Below, piece after piece: positions 11,538-22,202 of a stretch of 64,000 nt of DNA. This DNA comes from Maratus speciosus (Eukaryota > Arthropoda > Arachnida > Araneae > Salticidae), in contig OZ010793.1 in NCBI GenBank assembly GCA_963932465.1, positions 367,874,459 to 367,938,458 of the forward strand, read 5' to 3'. Numbering within the stretch: position 1 is the first letter of the stretch; every line of letters starts with the position of its first letter. The notes beneath the pieces were generated by a model that had not been told where the DNA came from, made no database searches, and was given only the letters and a program-made list of their open reading frames with translations. Both the position numbers and the translations under genes were made by a program.

Positions 11538-11939
11538 ATTCCCATCTTTCTCAATTTAAATACATTTTCTTAGAACAAATTTTAATCTTTTTTGAGTTCA
11601 AAGTTGTTTTCTAATTTCGGAAAAGTCATACCTTTACATGTATAGAAAATAATGGATTTGATAATAACTAAGTGCAACTATTCATCCCTTATCATTATTA
11701 CCTAATTTTATTAATCCTATTAAAGTCTGAATCGGAACAAATAAAGATTATAATATTTGTTCCGATTCACCCCTACCTACGGGGTGAATCGGAACACCAT
11801 TAAAAAAATAAAAAATATACATAAAAACTGTAAAAAATGTTTTGTTTTCGCTTAAAATTTCAAGAACAAAACAAGACCGAAGTTGCCATTTTTTGGCGTT
11901 AAAGTTGAAAAGTGTTCCGATTAACACCGTTTTACGGTA

Positions 11940-12562
11940 CTATCGCTGTGATTCAGCTCATGTATAGAGATGAAGAACTATCAAAATCACCTTGGTAGTA
12001 CGCTATCACAAGAAAATCTGCAATAACTGAAGCCATGACTATGCCAACAACTTTTACTAATATTTTTTGCATCTACTTGTAAACTGAACACTATATGTCA
12101 CTAATGAACACCAACATTATCAAATAATACTTTTTGTAATTTCATGCCTTCAAATTGTAATTTCCAAAGCGGCCATGTGCAGAGCTGCCAAGCTTCTGGA
12201 TTTTTAAATACCAGCGTTTTCATATAAAACATTTTGCTTTATTTGATCGGAGAATTCTGAGATTTAAAAAAGAAAAAGTTTTTATGCGAAATTACTGATA
12301 TTGAAAAATCTGTAGATTTGGCAGCTCTGCATGTCTCTGTTTAAACAAGATCGAAATAATCGGATATCATGCATCAGGTATAGGTTATGAAACATTTTCC
12401 AAACAGCAACATAATTCTATTAAGAAATTTCATTTTTTTTTCTACAATGAAATGAGGTATCTAGATGAGAAGTTTAAAAAACAAATAACTCGGTAAAAAT
12501 CCATTTTCCAATTGCTGTCCATATGCGAAAATGTATGCGAATACTGTCGAGCCGCCGTGTAT
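11940..12562. other. spacer before the LINE
   Basis: AT-rich sequence. The only structure I see is the small inverted-repeat element at 12179-12330. Base composition becomes visibly GC-richer from about 12540, where LINE coding begins. Confidence 0.5.
12179..12330. mobile_element. small inverted-repeat MITE
   Basis: The ends GCAGAGCTGCCAA and TTGGCAGCTCTGC are exact inverted copies, with weaker pairing inward (TCTGGATTTTT against AAAAATCTGTAGA). CATG occurs just outside both ends. About 150 bp, non-coding. Confidence 0.65.
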
Positions 12563-13365
12563 ATGACCTATAGAGTTTATACAAGGAACCCAAAGACAGA
12601 GGACTTCGTTCTCCTAGTTCGCCCTAAGGGAACAGGAGAACACGCCGAGGCTTCTTGCAATGAAACGCTAAAGTTAGTAGCGAGTAAAATCGACCCAGTC
12701 CAGTCTCGGATAGCTCTGCGGGGACGAGGCATATCTCGGGGGGGGGGGGGAGGCATAGCCTTTCTCATGGATAGCGCAGCGGACCTAGCGAGTCTAGAAG
12801 AGCGGATGGAGGCGACAGAACTCGCGCAGGATCTCGAGATTGCGACATCGAAGAGGCGCAACCCCGAATACATGTTGTTCGGCATCGACCCGAATCTACC
12901 AGACGACAGGATAGTTACTGCAATTCAAGAACAAAACGAGGACCTCAAAGAAGCCTCCCTTGTCTACGCTCAGTTTTCGTAGGCAAACGAGGTCGAAATG
13001 CAGTACTGTCGGTAGACGAGGATTCGATATCGCGCCTCAAAGGTATTCGTAAACTCAACGTGGGATGGTGTCAGTCGGATTTCCGACCGAATAGAAGGCC
13101 TTTGGTCTTCTATAAGTGTTGGAGGTACGGCCACACACAAACGGTTTGTCGCAGTGCGTCCCTCTGTGGGAGATGCGGTGTCTCGGGCCATGATCTGAAG
13201 GATTGCAGTAGCCCCGCGAAGTGCCCGAATTGCAGCTTCGGGAACAGGCAGAGATCGGAGGGCAAGCAATTGTCCACCGACCACGCGGCAGGCTCAAGCG
13301 AATGTCAAATCCATCAGTTGGAGGTCGCACGAATGAAAGATCTTGAGCATGGGGCAAAACCCTAA
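12563..13365 (+). pseudogene. R1/LOA-type LINE ORF1 (gag-like zinc-knuckle protein), frameshifted
   Basis: ORF1 proteins of this LINE group bind the element RNA through CCHC knuckles. Frame one (ATG 12563 to TAG 12982) carries RNPEYMLFGIDPNLPDD and IQEQNEDL, typical of the RNA-binding middle of R1-like ORF1. A frameshift follows; from ~13060 another frame gives FYKCWRYGHTQTVC, then CGRCGVSGHDLKDC (an intact CX2CX4HX4C), then CPNC. The first knuckle has Phe where the first Cys is expected. A poly-G run (12739-12750) near the middle could itself cause slippage. ORF1 ends at 13365 and overlaps the start of ORF2 by 17 nt. Confidence 0.85.
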
Positions 13366-14808
13366 ATTCATGCATCTGAACGGTCACAACTCAATGGCAG
13401 TGGCGAACCAGCTCGCCCACGACGTCGACATCGAGGGAATGGATTTGGTCTTGCTTAACGAGCCATATGTCAGCGAAGGATCCGTCCTCGGAACTTTGCG
13501 GTGGTTAGCTCGGCAGGGAGCCGCTTTCGGGCGTGCCTCCTCGTCAGTAACCGAGTTCCCTTCAGCACGGACTTGAGACTACAGGATGTAGTGGCCATCC
13601 GCTGCAGATGTTCTGGTGAGTGGGTGTTGATAGTCTCGTGCTATTGCGCCCCTCCGAAGACATTGACCTTGTGCTTGAACAGGTGGAGATTCTGTTTACG
13701 TCCTTCCCGAATGACAATGTCGTTCTAGTGGGGGACTTTAACGCAAAATCCACTATCTGGGGCAACGTCCTACGGATCCGCGAGGGCGATCTCTGATTGC
13801 TTTCGCTTCGAACGCAAACCTCGCAATTGTGAACGACCCAGACAGTCTCCCTACCTTTTGCGGATCGCAAGGGGAGGGATGGATTGACATATTGTTGGTC
13901 CGGTATTGCGCATCTCGCATCACTGACTGGAACACCTCTGAGGTCGAGACACTTAGCGACCATCGTGCTATGTTTTGGACCTACCAAGGCAGACCGAACT
14001 CACGACTTCCCGGGAGGGCCAACACTCGTTGGCGGCCTGAGAATTTGGTCTGGGACGAGTTCCTCCGAGATCTGCAAGCAGCTGATCTAAGCACGTATGA
14101 TTTCGCGACCCCTGAGGAGGGAGTAGAACACTTGATGTCAACTTTGTACCGACTCTGTAGTAAGCACAAGCGGCGTAGACCCGTCAGGCAAAAGGGAGCA
14201 ATTTGGTGGGCAGCCTCACTGAACAGCCAAAGATCTCAGTTGCGCGCGCTGCGCCGACTCTACCGGCGAGAGCCGGAGCCGGCGCGGAGGGTGAAGCTTG
14301 GTGTCCTTATTCAGCGTAAGCGGGCGTTGCACAAGAAGGCGATCCTGCATGCAAGGCGTAGCTCGTTCCGCCGATTCATTTCGGAGGGGCCCGTTACGGA
14401 CAAGCTAGGCCAGGTAGTTGAGGTGGTGCGAGGCAAGTGGAGGCGGGAAGCACCAATCACTCTGGTTCTCCCCTCGGGAGATGAAGCCACCACTTGGGAG
14501 GAATCCCGTGATGAACTTGCAAGACACCACTTCCTACAGGCCGATGAAGCTTCGCAGGTCACGATCAGCAGGACTAACGATCCAGATCTTTTTACCATCG
14601 AAGAGCTTGAGCTTGCAGTGGAGTCACTGCCGCCTAATAAGGCACCATGCCACGATGGTATAAGTCTTGAGATCGTTCCTAAAGTCCTCCGTTACCATCC
14701 TCAATGGTTACTGGCCCTGTACAATCACTGCCTGAGGACATCTTGTTTTCCGCGGACATGGAAGCGAGCGGTCGCGGTGTATTTTCTCAAACCGGGGGAG
14801 GAGCCTAA
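13349..14808 (+). pseudogene. R1/LOA-type LINE ORF2, endonuclease and start of reverse transcriptase
   Basis: ATG 13349 opens the apurinic-endonuclease domain: FMHLNGHNSMAVANQLAHDV with the family's conserved N, then DLVLLNEPY. A frameshift lies near 13495. In the next frame VGDFNAKSTIWG supplies the catalytic D-x-N, and from ~13829 DPDSLPTFCG, GWIDILL and SDHRAMFW complete the nuclease. A basic linker follows, then the first RT blocks (IEELELAVESLPPNKAPCHD, FPRTWKRAVAVYFLKPGEEP). Coding is cut after the Pro of that motif by the 13.5-kb insertion and resumes at 28348. Confidence 0.88.
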
Positions 14809-14823
14809 TGGTGTTATTACACG

Positions 14824-15601
14824 TAGAATCCCAGGCGACAAAAGACGCCGCGTCAAACTCCTCCCACAAGTTCTTGATGCGAGGGTTGCCAAAATAAATT
14901 CCGAACCCGTTCCCGTACTCGCATATTCATCGCTCTAAACAGACAGCCAAGCGAGCGACCGTGCCAAGAGGATTGTTTTCAACCTGTTTAAAGAAATGAG
15001 ACTTTTTTTAGACGGATTTTCGGCAAAATTGTAATCGCGGACTGTATAAAACGGACTTTTTTTTTTTTTTAATTTTATTAAAAATATAGTAAAGTTTAAA
15101 GATACGATTGAGAAGTCAGATGGTTGAACTTAATGTTAAAAATAGTGGTATATAGATATTTAGGAGTTAGATTAAAACATGGAGTTTTGACATTCATAAA
15201 AGGAATCCGGTATAAATTTTCCAGTGCAGTATACAAAAAAATTCTTTCTTTTTTTAATAAAGTTTAATCGGAATTCTTATAGGGCTTTTTGAATTTTACA
15301 CAATTTTTTTTATCTACATTTAGTGTTTTTGTAGAAATTTTTCGACTTCGTAAAAGAATCCTATTTCAAAGTATTAGCTCAGTATAACAAATTTTGTCTT
15401 CTAAAATTTTTACCGATACTGCCGAATTTCAAATAAAAAATTTGATTGATATCTATATTTCAGCAACTTTTATAATATTCATACATATATAAATAGCCCT
15501 ACATGTAAAAATTTTTATAAATGGGATTTTAAAACACTCCATAAAGCAGATAAGGGATATAATTTAGCATATTTTTTCCAAATCATCGAGGAAAACACCC
15601 T
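14824..15601. other. left interior of the 13.5-kb element
   Basis: The first ~170 bp are GC-richer and hold subterminal motifs (CCCAGGCGAC, AGACGCC, CCAAGCGAGCG). The rest is AT-rich with no recognised coding sequence. Confidence 0.5.
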
Positions 15602-15605
15602 TTAA

Positions 15606-16105
15606 CCCTTTATGTACTGAATTATGAAAATTTTATATTCTAAAGCATTTTACGCGAATTGTTTAAACTACATTAGAAGATATTTTAACAAATTTTAGAA
15701 GGATTTTAGAAGCATTGAAGGATTAATTAAATTTGAATTTATAGGGATTTTGAGCAATATTTATAACCCCACTCAAATCTTTTATTTTTAATATTTTTCT
15801 TAGTATTTTGTTGAATTAGGAAATGTACAAATATAATGTTCTTACAATAGAAATATTTCTGAATTGAAAAATTCCTACCCCCCCCCCCCCCCCCAAACGC
15901 CAAGAAAGCTGAAAAGATGCAAAGGCAAAAGAAATCATCCTTTTAAAAATATTTCTGTTTTGTGTAACCCATAAGGCTTTATGAACAAGATAAAGTAGTA
16001 TATCTATAACTCATTCTAAACTATATTTCAACTAATCGATGTATTAAATGAATTTTATAACAAGTATTTTAATGGTACTTATAAGTACCGCCAGTCGATA
16101 AAGGG
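15606..16105. mobile_element. TTAA MITE, family A
   Basis: 500 bp between TTAA 15602-15605 and 16106-16109. Ends are CCCTTTATGTACTG and the complement of CAGTCGATAAAGGG. It has a C16 run near 15879. A reverse-oriented relative is at 44714-46123, matching in the subterminal GGCGGTACTT and ACATCGATTAGT blocks. Confidence 0.88.
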
Positions 16106-16270
16106 TTAAAGAAGCATAAATAGTATTAATTTAATACGGTTAAACCTGAGTAAGAGAGAAACTTTTATTAATGCTATTTCTTCTGAAACTGCATTTTTAA
16201 AATTAAAAATCTTTGTTAGCGAGACCACAAAATCTCTAATTGAAATTGCTTTATTTGCCTTGATACTTAC

Positions 16271-16490
16271 CTTCATAATTGAGACAATTTTCACTTGTTA
16301 CCAAAGTTCAACATGAATGACTTCCTGAAACTAAGAACACAAATATGTCACCTCTACCAGTATAATAGTTATTACTGTCACTTTGAGAGCCTTTTTTAGT
16401 AAAAGAAGCACTTGTTGCCACGTGTGCAATTTGTTTGGAGTGAAAATCTATGTTCCTGTACAAGTAATTACTGTTTTTCCCAGAACACAA
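16271..16490 (-). other. candidate minus-strand exon ending at a strong 5' splice site
   Basis: On the minus strand, sequence ending at 16271 is followed by GTAAGTAT, giving AAG|GTAAGTAT, close to consensus. An open frame at 16490-16308 has a Ser/Asn/Tyr-rich, protein-like composition (SNNYYTGRGDIFVF) but ends in TGA before the splice site, so the two need not belong together. I recognise no family. Confidence 0.2.
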
Positions 16491-16755
16491 AGAAAAACGT
16501 TGTCTGTCAAAGTGAGAATGTTTTAGTTAAAAAGGTCCTGTTTAAAAAGTTGTAGGAATATTGAAATATAGCTATGGATTTAAATTTGGAAAAAAATTGT
16601 TTTTAAGAGGAAATGGTTACGTTTTGCAACAGACGAACCATAATGTTAATAAACTGCATGATTCTAATTATCCCAGAAATAGCATTTTCGGGTTAAGAGT
16701 AAATTGGGATCGCAAATTTTATTTTCTATTTAAATCAAATTGCGGTTTAGAATGA

Positions 16756-18333
16756 GTTTTTTAATCTTTCAGTTTTCAGATCCTGTGAAATACCCCTAGT
16801 TCGGTTTACTTTACTGCACATTTTCTGTTAGCAAAACATTTATTTTACAATTTTACCTTGCATTTATTCCAAATTTTAGCCTTGACCGCATATTTTAAGC
16901 CTAATTAGGCCTCAACACATTTAATGTAAATGAAATTTTCCTCCTTCACAACATATGAGTTTTGACTGGTCCTTTTCTCCCTGTTATTTTGTTCCCCATT
17001 TCGTGTTATTTTGAAGGAAAAAAAAATTATTAACTTTATTGAACTTAAAAAATTATATTTTTAGTAATAAAACAAGGCTATTAATTTACAATAGAAAATT
17101 TTGCATTTGATTTTGTTTTGTAGGTAGAGTGTAAAATATATAAATATTAAAAATCCATTAAACAACTTTTTTTCCAGCGTACTTATCTTTCCAATATTGT
17201 ATCTCTGAGTTGTAGTTGTAAAACCAAAAATATCTTCCTGTAACGCCCAAACTGAGATCTTTTAACCCCATTTACCCATGACTGTGTATCTTGCAAGGCA
17301 TGGGAGAAAATACCATTGATCACAATTACCCCATTTTATGGGGTAATTGGTATCAAGAGGCATTTTTTGAAAAAGACACTTGTATCAGGTAACATGGTAC
17401 ATTAAAAATAACTCTTTACACATTTCAAGAGACAACTACCTACTGAGTAAAATTATACAGAACAGTAGTATGTAGTCCACCACTTCATTCTATGACAATC
17501 GTCAAAAAGTGATACTAGTTACCCCCAACACCACTAACAAAGACTCCACTTTAAGGGTGAGTTGGTCGTTCCTTCAGTTCCAACTTCTCCAAACTTAATT
17601 TTATTTATACTCGTATATTCTTAAATAAAACAAATCAAAAATTTCACATGTTAACTTGTCCCACCTAGGAAGTTGTAACAAGATAGATCTCTGATAAGAT
17701 TAACTCGCACATCCCCCTTTAAAAAACTGATATTCAAAATAAATTATAAGGCGATTTAAATATTTATAAAACACAGGCCACTATATCATTTCTTTTCAAA
17801 AATGATAAAAATTATTCTACGAGAATTAATTCAATACTTATCAGTTCACAGCATCATTAAAAGACCATTTTTATCCTACTAAACTTTACATGTTTTTCAT
17901 GATTATTTTAGTACTACGCTTCTTAATAAAAGTAGGTTATCTGAAATTGGGTTTCAATTCTTTTACAATGGTAAGGATTACATCATTTCACTCATCACTA
18001 GTAAAAGGATTTTCTTACAGGCTAAGGGATTTTTAGGAAGTCCTTTAAAAACTGTGCAGTTATAAATCTAAAAATTGCTCTTGCGAATCTAAAAAGCATC
18101 CTTTCCACACCAACCGCATCCTGTCCTGATTTAAACCTGAGGGAACTCTGCTATAATAAACTGCCCTCTGTTGTATATAATTCTTAATTGTAAGAAAAAT
18201 TCACAAAAATGCATTGTAGCAATAATATGGAAGTCGCGTAAATTTTGTCATAATAATTTTCAAATGTACTTTGAATATTGCTGGCTGTTAAGATTTCTGA
18301 AAATCCCCCACTCTTGAAAATTTAAGCATGAGC
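16756..18333. other. interior of the 13.5-kb element, mostly featureless
   Basis: AT-rich. CAATTACCCCATTTTATGGG-GTAATTG near 17322-17351 is a short palindrome reminiscent of the GGGGTAACTGG repeats at 39.2 kb. No coding homology. Confidence 0.4.
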
Positions 18334-19065
18334 AGTGGTTCCCAACATTTTTAGGCCACACCTCACCTAAGAATTTCTAAAATCCAGATGCTTCACCTTC
18401 CACTGTAACTTGCAATTCCTATTGTTTAAAAAGTGAATCCATATTCACATGAGGGAAGATTAAAAAAGGAAGTAAAATAAATTCCCATTCAATAAATACT
18501 ATATTAGATGTAAAATTCCAACTGGGCGAAAAATGTACGGACCAGGATTCGAACCCTGGATCTCCTGGCTGAATCCGCCAGTGTTCTGCCATCTGAGCTA
18601 TCCCGGACGATTCTGGTCGAACTCTTTCACCCAGCTAACCTTGATGATTACAGCATCTGGTCTGAAACCTGGTAAACAAATCATATTAGATGTATTAGAT
18701 GTAAGATTTGTTTACCAATTAGAATATTTGTGCTAATATTAATCTAGTACAATAAATACTAGTCGGAAAAAAAAAAAAAAGTTACATAAAAAAGGCATTT
18801 AAGCATCACAAAATTTATGCCATTTTATATACATATATATTCCAGTTATTGCTGTATTTTGAAATTTTGCGAGAGAGCTTTTTGAAAAAGATAACTTATT
18901 TTTTCACTTTATCTTAAAACATCCACATGTACTGACTTTATGTTTAAACTGCACCACATTACAAAAAAAAAAAAGAAAGGATAAAAGAGCCGATAGGGAA
19001 TCAGTTTAATAACAAATATCAAGCTCCCCTCCCCCTGCCCTGTGGGATGTATGCATACCATTTGG
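18334..19065. mobile_element. possible hAT-like element with CAGTGGTTCC ends
   Basis: It starts with CAGTGGTTCCCAACATTTTT (18334), a typical hAT MITE end, and ends near 19065 with TTTGGAACCACT. I could not find an 8-bp target duplication, so the right boundary is uncertain. A tRNA-like SINE is nested at 18518-18692. Confidence 0.45.
18518..18692 (-). mobile_element. tRNA-derived SINE or retroposed tRNA-like sequence
   Basis: Flanked by imperfect direct repeats of TATTAGATGTAA (18502-18513 and 18693-18704). A 75-nt tRNA-like stretch occupies 18608-18534 on the minus strand: A box TAGCTCAGATGG, a five-pair anticodon stem CTGGC/GCCAG, B box GGTTCGAATCC. The acceptor strands GTCCGGG and TCCGTAC pair only partly, and base 33 of the anticodon loop is G, so this is not a functional tRNA gene. 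About 84 bp of non-tRNA sequence lies upstream of the tRNA-like part, which is unusual for a SINE head. Confidence 0.55.
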
Positions 19066-19127
19066 AACCACTCTTGTTAGAGAATGGCTGTAGATTAATA
19101 CAGATTGTTTTGAATTCATTCAATATT

Positions 19128-19196
19128 CTGAATCTGAGATCGGAATCTTAGGCTTTAACTGTGAATGCTCTTCGAATTGAGCTATTTGGATGACAT
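19128..19196 (-). repeat. tRNA-like sequence, degraded
   Basis: On the minus strand ATAGCTCAATTCGAAGAGCA and TTAAAGCCTAAG match the tRNA-like copy at 19388-19461. The B box is lost. The two form an inverted pair about 190 bp apart. Confidence 0.5.
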
Positions 19197-19387
19197 CCAA
19201 GACAACAAAAAAATTAATACTTGCATCACTTATTTACAAAAAAAATAATTGTTAAAAAATAAAGTGTGATATGCATTCATAGTTTATTCAAGTTTCATTT
19301 TTTGTGATTTATTCTGTCGAGCTTTTTCAAATAACACATCAGATGTTGAAAATGGTTGTTTTGAGTAATATTGTGTAGGTTTGGATG

Positions 19388-19461
19388 TTGTCCAAGTAGC
19401 TCAGTTGGAAGAGCATTTACAATTAAAGCCAAAGGTTCTGGGTCGAGCCTTAGGCTGGACA
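19388..19461 (+). repeat. tRNA-like SINE head
   Basis: TTGTCCA at the 5' end pairs six of seven with TGGACAC at the 3' end. A box GTAGCTCAGTTGGAAGAGCA is intact; the B-box region (GGTTCTGGGTCGAGCC) is one base short of canonical. It is more likely a SINE head than a working tRNA. Confidence 0.5.
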
Positions 19462-21800
19462 CATTTTCACTCAGTTAGAAAAATTGCTACTTGTAAACTA
19501 CAGTTTCTTGCAACATATATTTATATGCATATACACACAGATTAAATGTCAAATTTATCTAAAATTTTCTTAATAATCAAAAGGAAATAAAAAAAATCTT
19601 TTAAACTTGACAGTTTATTTCAAGTACCTTTCTCTTTATGTTAAAGTTATGTAGATTAAAATAATAACCAGCCTAAATAATAATGAACTCAATTGATCTG
19701 ATTTATCCTTGTACCTTAATTACTGATAAGATGGTTATATTCAAAGAAAGAAAACCATGCCCTTTGCAACATTTTTTGGCCATCTATTTTATTTTTACAT
19801 AGACAGTTGACGATAATGTACAAACATTTTGCACATTCTTGTGCTAAAAGTTCTACATGACATGGTAGCTAACTGCAAAAGGAGAAAATGCTTTAGTAGG
19901 GAGAATCTATTTCTTTGGCTTAAAATTCACATTGTTATGATTTTTCTTTTTTGCAATTACAAAGAAATGAGACACCTTTGGACTTTTTGCATCACATTTA
20001 TATATTTAGATTTTTTTTTTGTGGCAAGACAAAAACAATATCCATTGTGCACCAGGAAGTACTTGCAGGTGTTTGCAGATGTTTCATGAACTCCCAATTG
20101 GATATGAAGGATGTAAAAAATAAACAGTCGAAAATTTTGTCCCAAATCAATACAACCTTATCTTAAATGAAATTTATTAATGATTGGCCTAGTTTGATGA
20201 GAGCTACAGACTGGAAAGAAAGTAAAAAGCACAATAAATATTTCATAATAAAACGTACAATAAGGTCCAACTGCAAATGAGCAATACATTTTTTTAAAGG
20301 GAAAAAAAAAGTGGGAATGTTAAAAGTTGTTTTCAAATTTTATGTATGAGTAATTCAGAATCAAAATGGATCAGGTTCATAAAACATTATACAGAGATAT
20401 TTGTAGATAAAATTTATTTGCTCATTGTAATTTTAATTCAAATTTGTAGGAATTTAGCACCATTTTCAACCTACTACTTACTTATTTTGTATTAAATTGA
20501 TGAAATTACTGGATATAGAACAAGAATCCAGGTTTAATGAGAAAATGGACGTTATATTCTTTGGTTCTGAATGACTTATATTCAACGAAGTGTGTTTAAT
20601 TTTATGTCTGTTAAAAATTGTGCATCTACTATAGCCCTCCCTTTCCCATCTAACTTTCATGAAAAGGAAAAAAAATAAATAAAAAATCAGAATGATATAA
20701 AAATGAAACAAGAGTTTACAATAAAATTCATTTCTTGCACATTAAATAATACTGATCATTGTAATAATACAAGAGAAATTTATTAAAACAAGATATGGCA
20801 TTCATAACGATTTTAATAAATATTGGTTAAAATGAATTTTAATATGATTTACAGAGAGTAATATCAATTTCTCTTATAAAAAATATAATTTTTTGCATTT
20901 TTCTTATATTTATATACTCTTACAAAATATTTATTAAAATATTTAAAAATAATTCTTTCACTTTTATATGAAAATGAAAGTTTTCAATTAAATTCTAATT
21001 CAGAAGTGCAAAGCAATATCTCTGTAATTGTCTCTGTGTACAGAGCTCTTTTGCTGAGAACTAGATGCATGTACTTCTTCAGAGACAAAGCAGAAAACTA
21101 TATTTTGAATTTTTCACTGAGCATTTGAGCTCTGGAAAGAAAATATGTACAGATTATACCACCACCAGTATGATCTAGATCACATTGTTAAATTTCAAAG
21201 GCACATTCAGTATAACTTAAGTTGCTCTTGTAAATGGTCAATTTAAATTTTATACATGAAGATGTAAAACGTTTAGTGACAGTGGTGTGTCGGAAAAGAG
21301 TTACCTTAAAAATACTTAGGTTAAAATTTTCAAATATACCTCAGGCCAATTAATTGTCAAGAACCAATATAAACGTTCCTTACATAATTGTAGTCGATGA
21401 TGCATTCTCATTAACACTAAAAATCATGAAGTCTTTCTCTGGAAAAATAACAAATCTTTTTTATTAGCATTTCCTTTTGAGACAAAGACGAATGTAGCTA
21501 AAAATGCCTGACATTTTCAATAATCGTTTCAGAATATATATAAATTTAAAATGTTAGCTGCTCCAATAACAGCCTGGACTTACATTCTAGCAACATTCAT
21601 TCTATATAATTATGAGATCCTAAAGCTTGGCTACAAAGCCATTTGAAAGATTATTCAGATTTGACAATCAATAGTCATGGAGCAAAGTATTCACATCCTC
21701 AAAAATGCACACCAGGAATGCAAGAAATACTTCAAGCAGGACTTGTTCTTAATTCTTTCATTATTGGGCTCTGTTGATTGGTCAAAGTCATGCAGACAGG
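19462..21800. other. interior of the 13.5-kb element, no recognised gene
   Basis: 2.3 kb of AT-rich sequence without coding homology or clear repeats. On the minus strand it lies downstream of the candidate terminal exon at 22030-21941, so it could include a 3' untranslated region; nothing in the sequence proves this. Confidence 0.35.
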
Positions 21801-21940
21801 ACTGCAAAATTAAAGATTTATTACACCGTCCATTTGTTCATTGCAGAAGAAGCTAAAAAAAAATTGGCTTTTCCCTAATTAACATATATAAGATACAGCA
21901 GCAGAATTTTTCCAGTTTGTTGTCTTCTCTGCACCGTGAC

Positions 21941-22030
21941 TTAGCTTGTTTGGGCATAATTAGAATACAAGTAATTTCTTCTAATTGACCGACTCCCAGG
22001 ATTATTATCTGCTACTGAGTTTTCTTGGGT
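21941..22030 (-). other. candidate minus-strand terminal coding exon
   Basis: On the minus strand TTCATTTCCATTTTAG (a good polypyrimidine tract and AG) directly precedes a 29-codon frame from 22030 to a TAA at 21943-21941: TQENSVADNNPGSRSIRR then NYLYSNYAQTS. A second acceptor-like TTTAATTTTGCAG lies just before 21801. Composition looks protein-like, but I recognise no family and no matching upstream coding exon. Confidence 0.2.
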
Positions 22031-22202
22031 CTAAAATGGAAATGAAATATGAGTAATTAGATTGAAATATCAGTATTAAATCAAGTAAATGTTATCACCA
22101 TTGTTTATAATAAATAAAAGGTACATTATAAATATAGAATAATGTGACTTGAGTATGAAGTTTAAATGATAAGTTTTATCAAGCTTGACACTAAACATGC
22201 TA

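Larger units (their letters stand above)
8634..11937 (+). mobile_element. pogo-like transposon, internally deleted, TA-flanked
   Basis: The inverted ends start CCGTAAAACGG and share a GTGAATAGGAACA-like subterminal block (left) against the complement of TGTTCCGATTAACACC (right). TA dinucleotides flank both ends (8632-8633, 11938-11939). GGGGTGAATCGGAACA also occurs internally near 9035 and 11782. The element still encodes the N-terminal DNA-binding region and C-terminal tail of a pogo-type transposase; the catalytic core is missing. Two later elements sit inside it (9322-9619 and 9939-11375). Confidence 0.85.

Noticed and set aside
12577..14598. Several minus-strand open frames opposite the LINE
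   Set aside because: They are shadows of the GC-rich sense frames and show no homology.
18534..18608. Functional tRNA gene on the minus strand
   Set aside because: Two acceptor mismatches, an oversized T loop and a non-T base 33, all inside a direct-repeat-flanked insertion.
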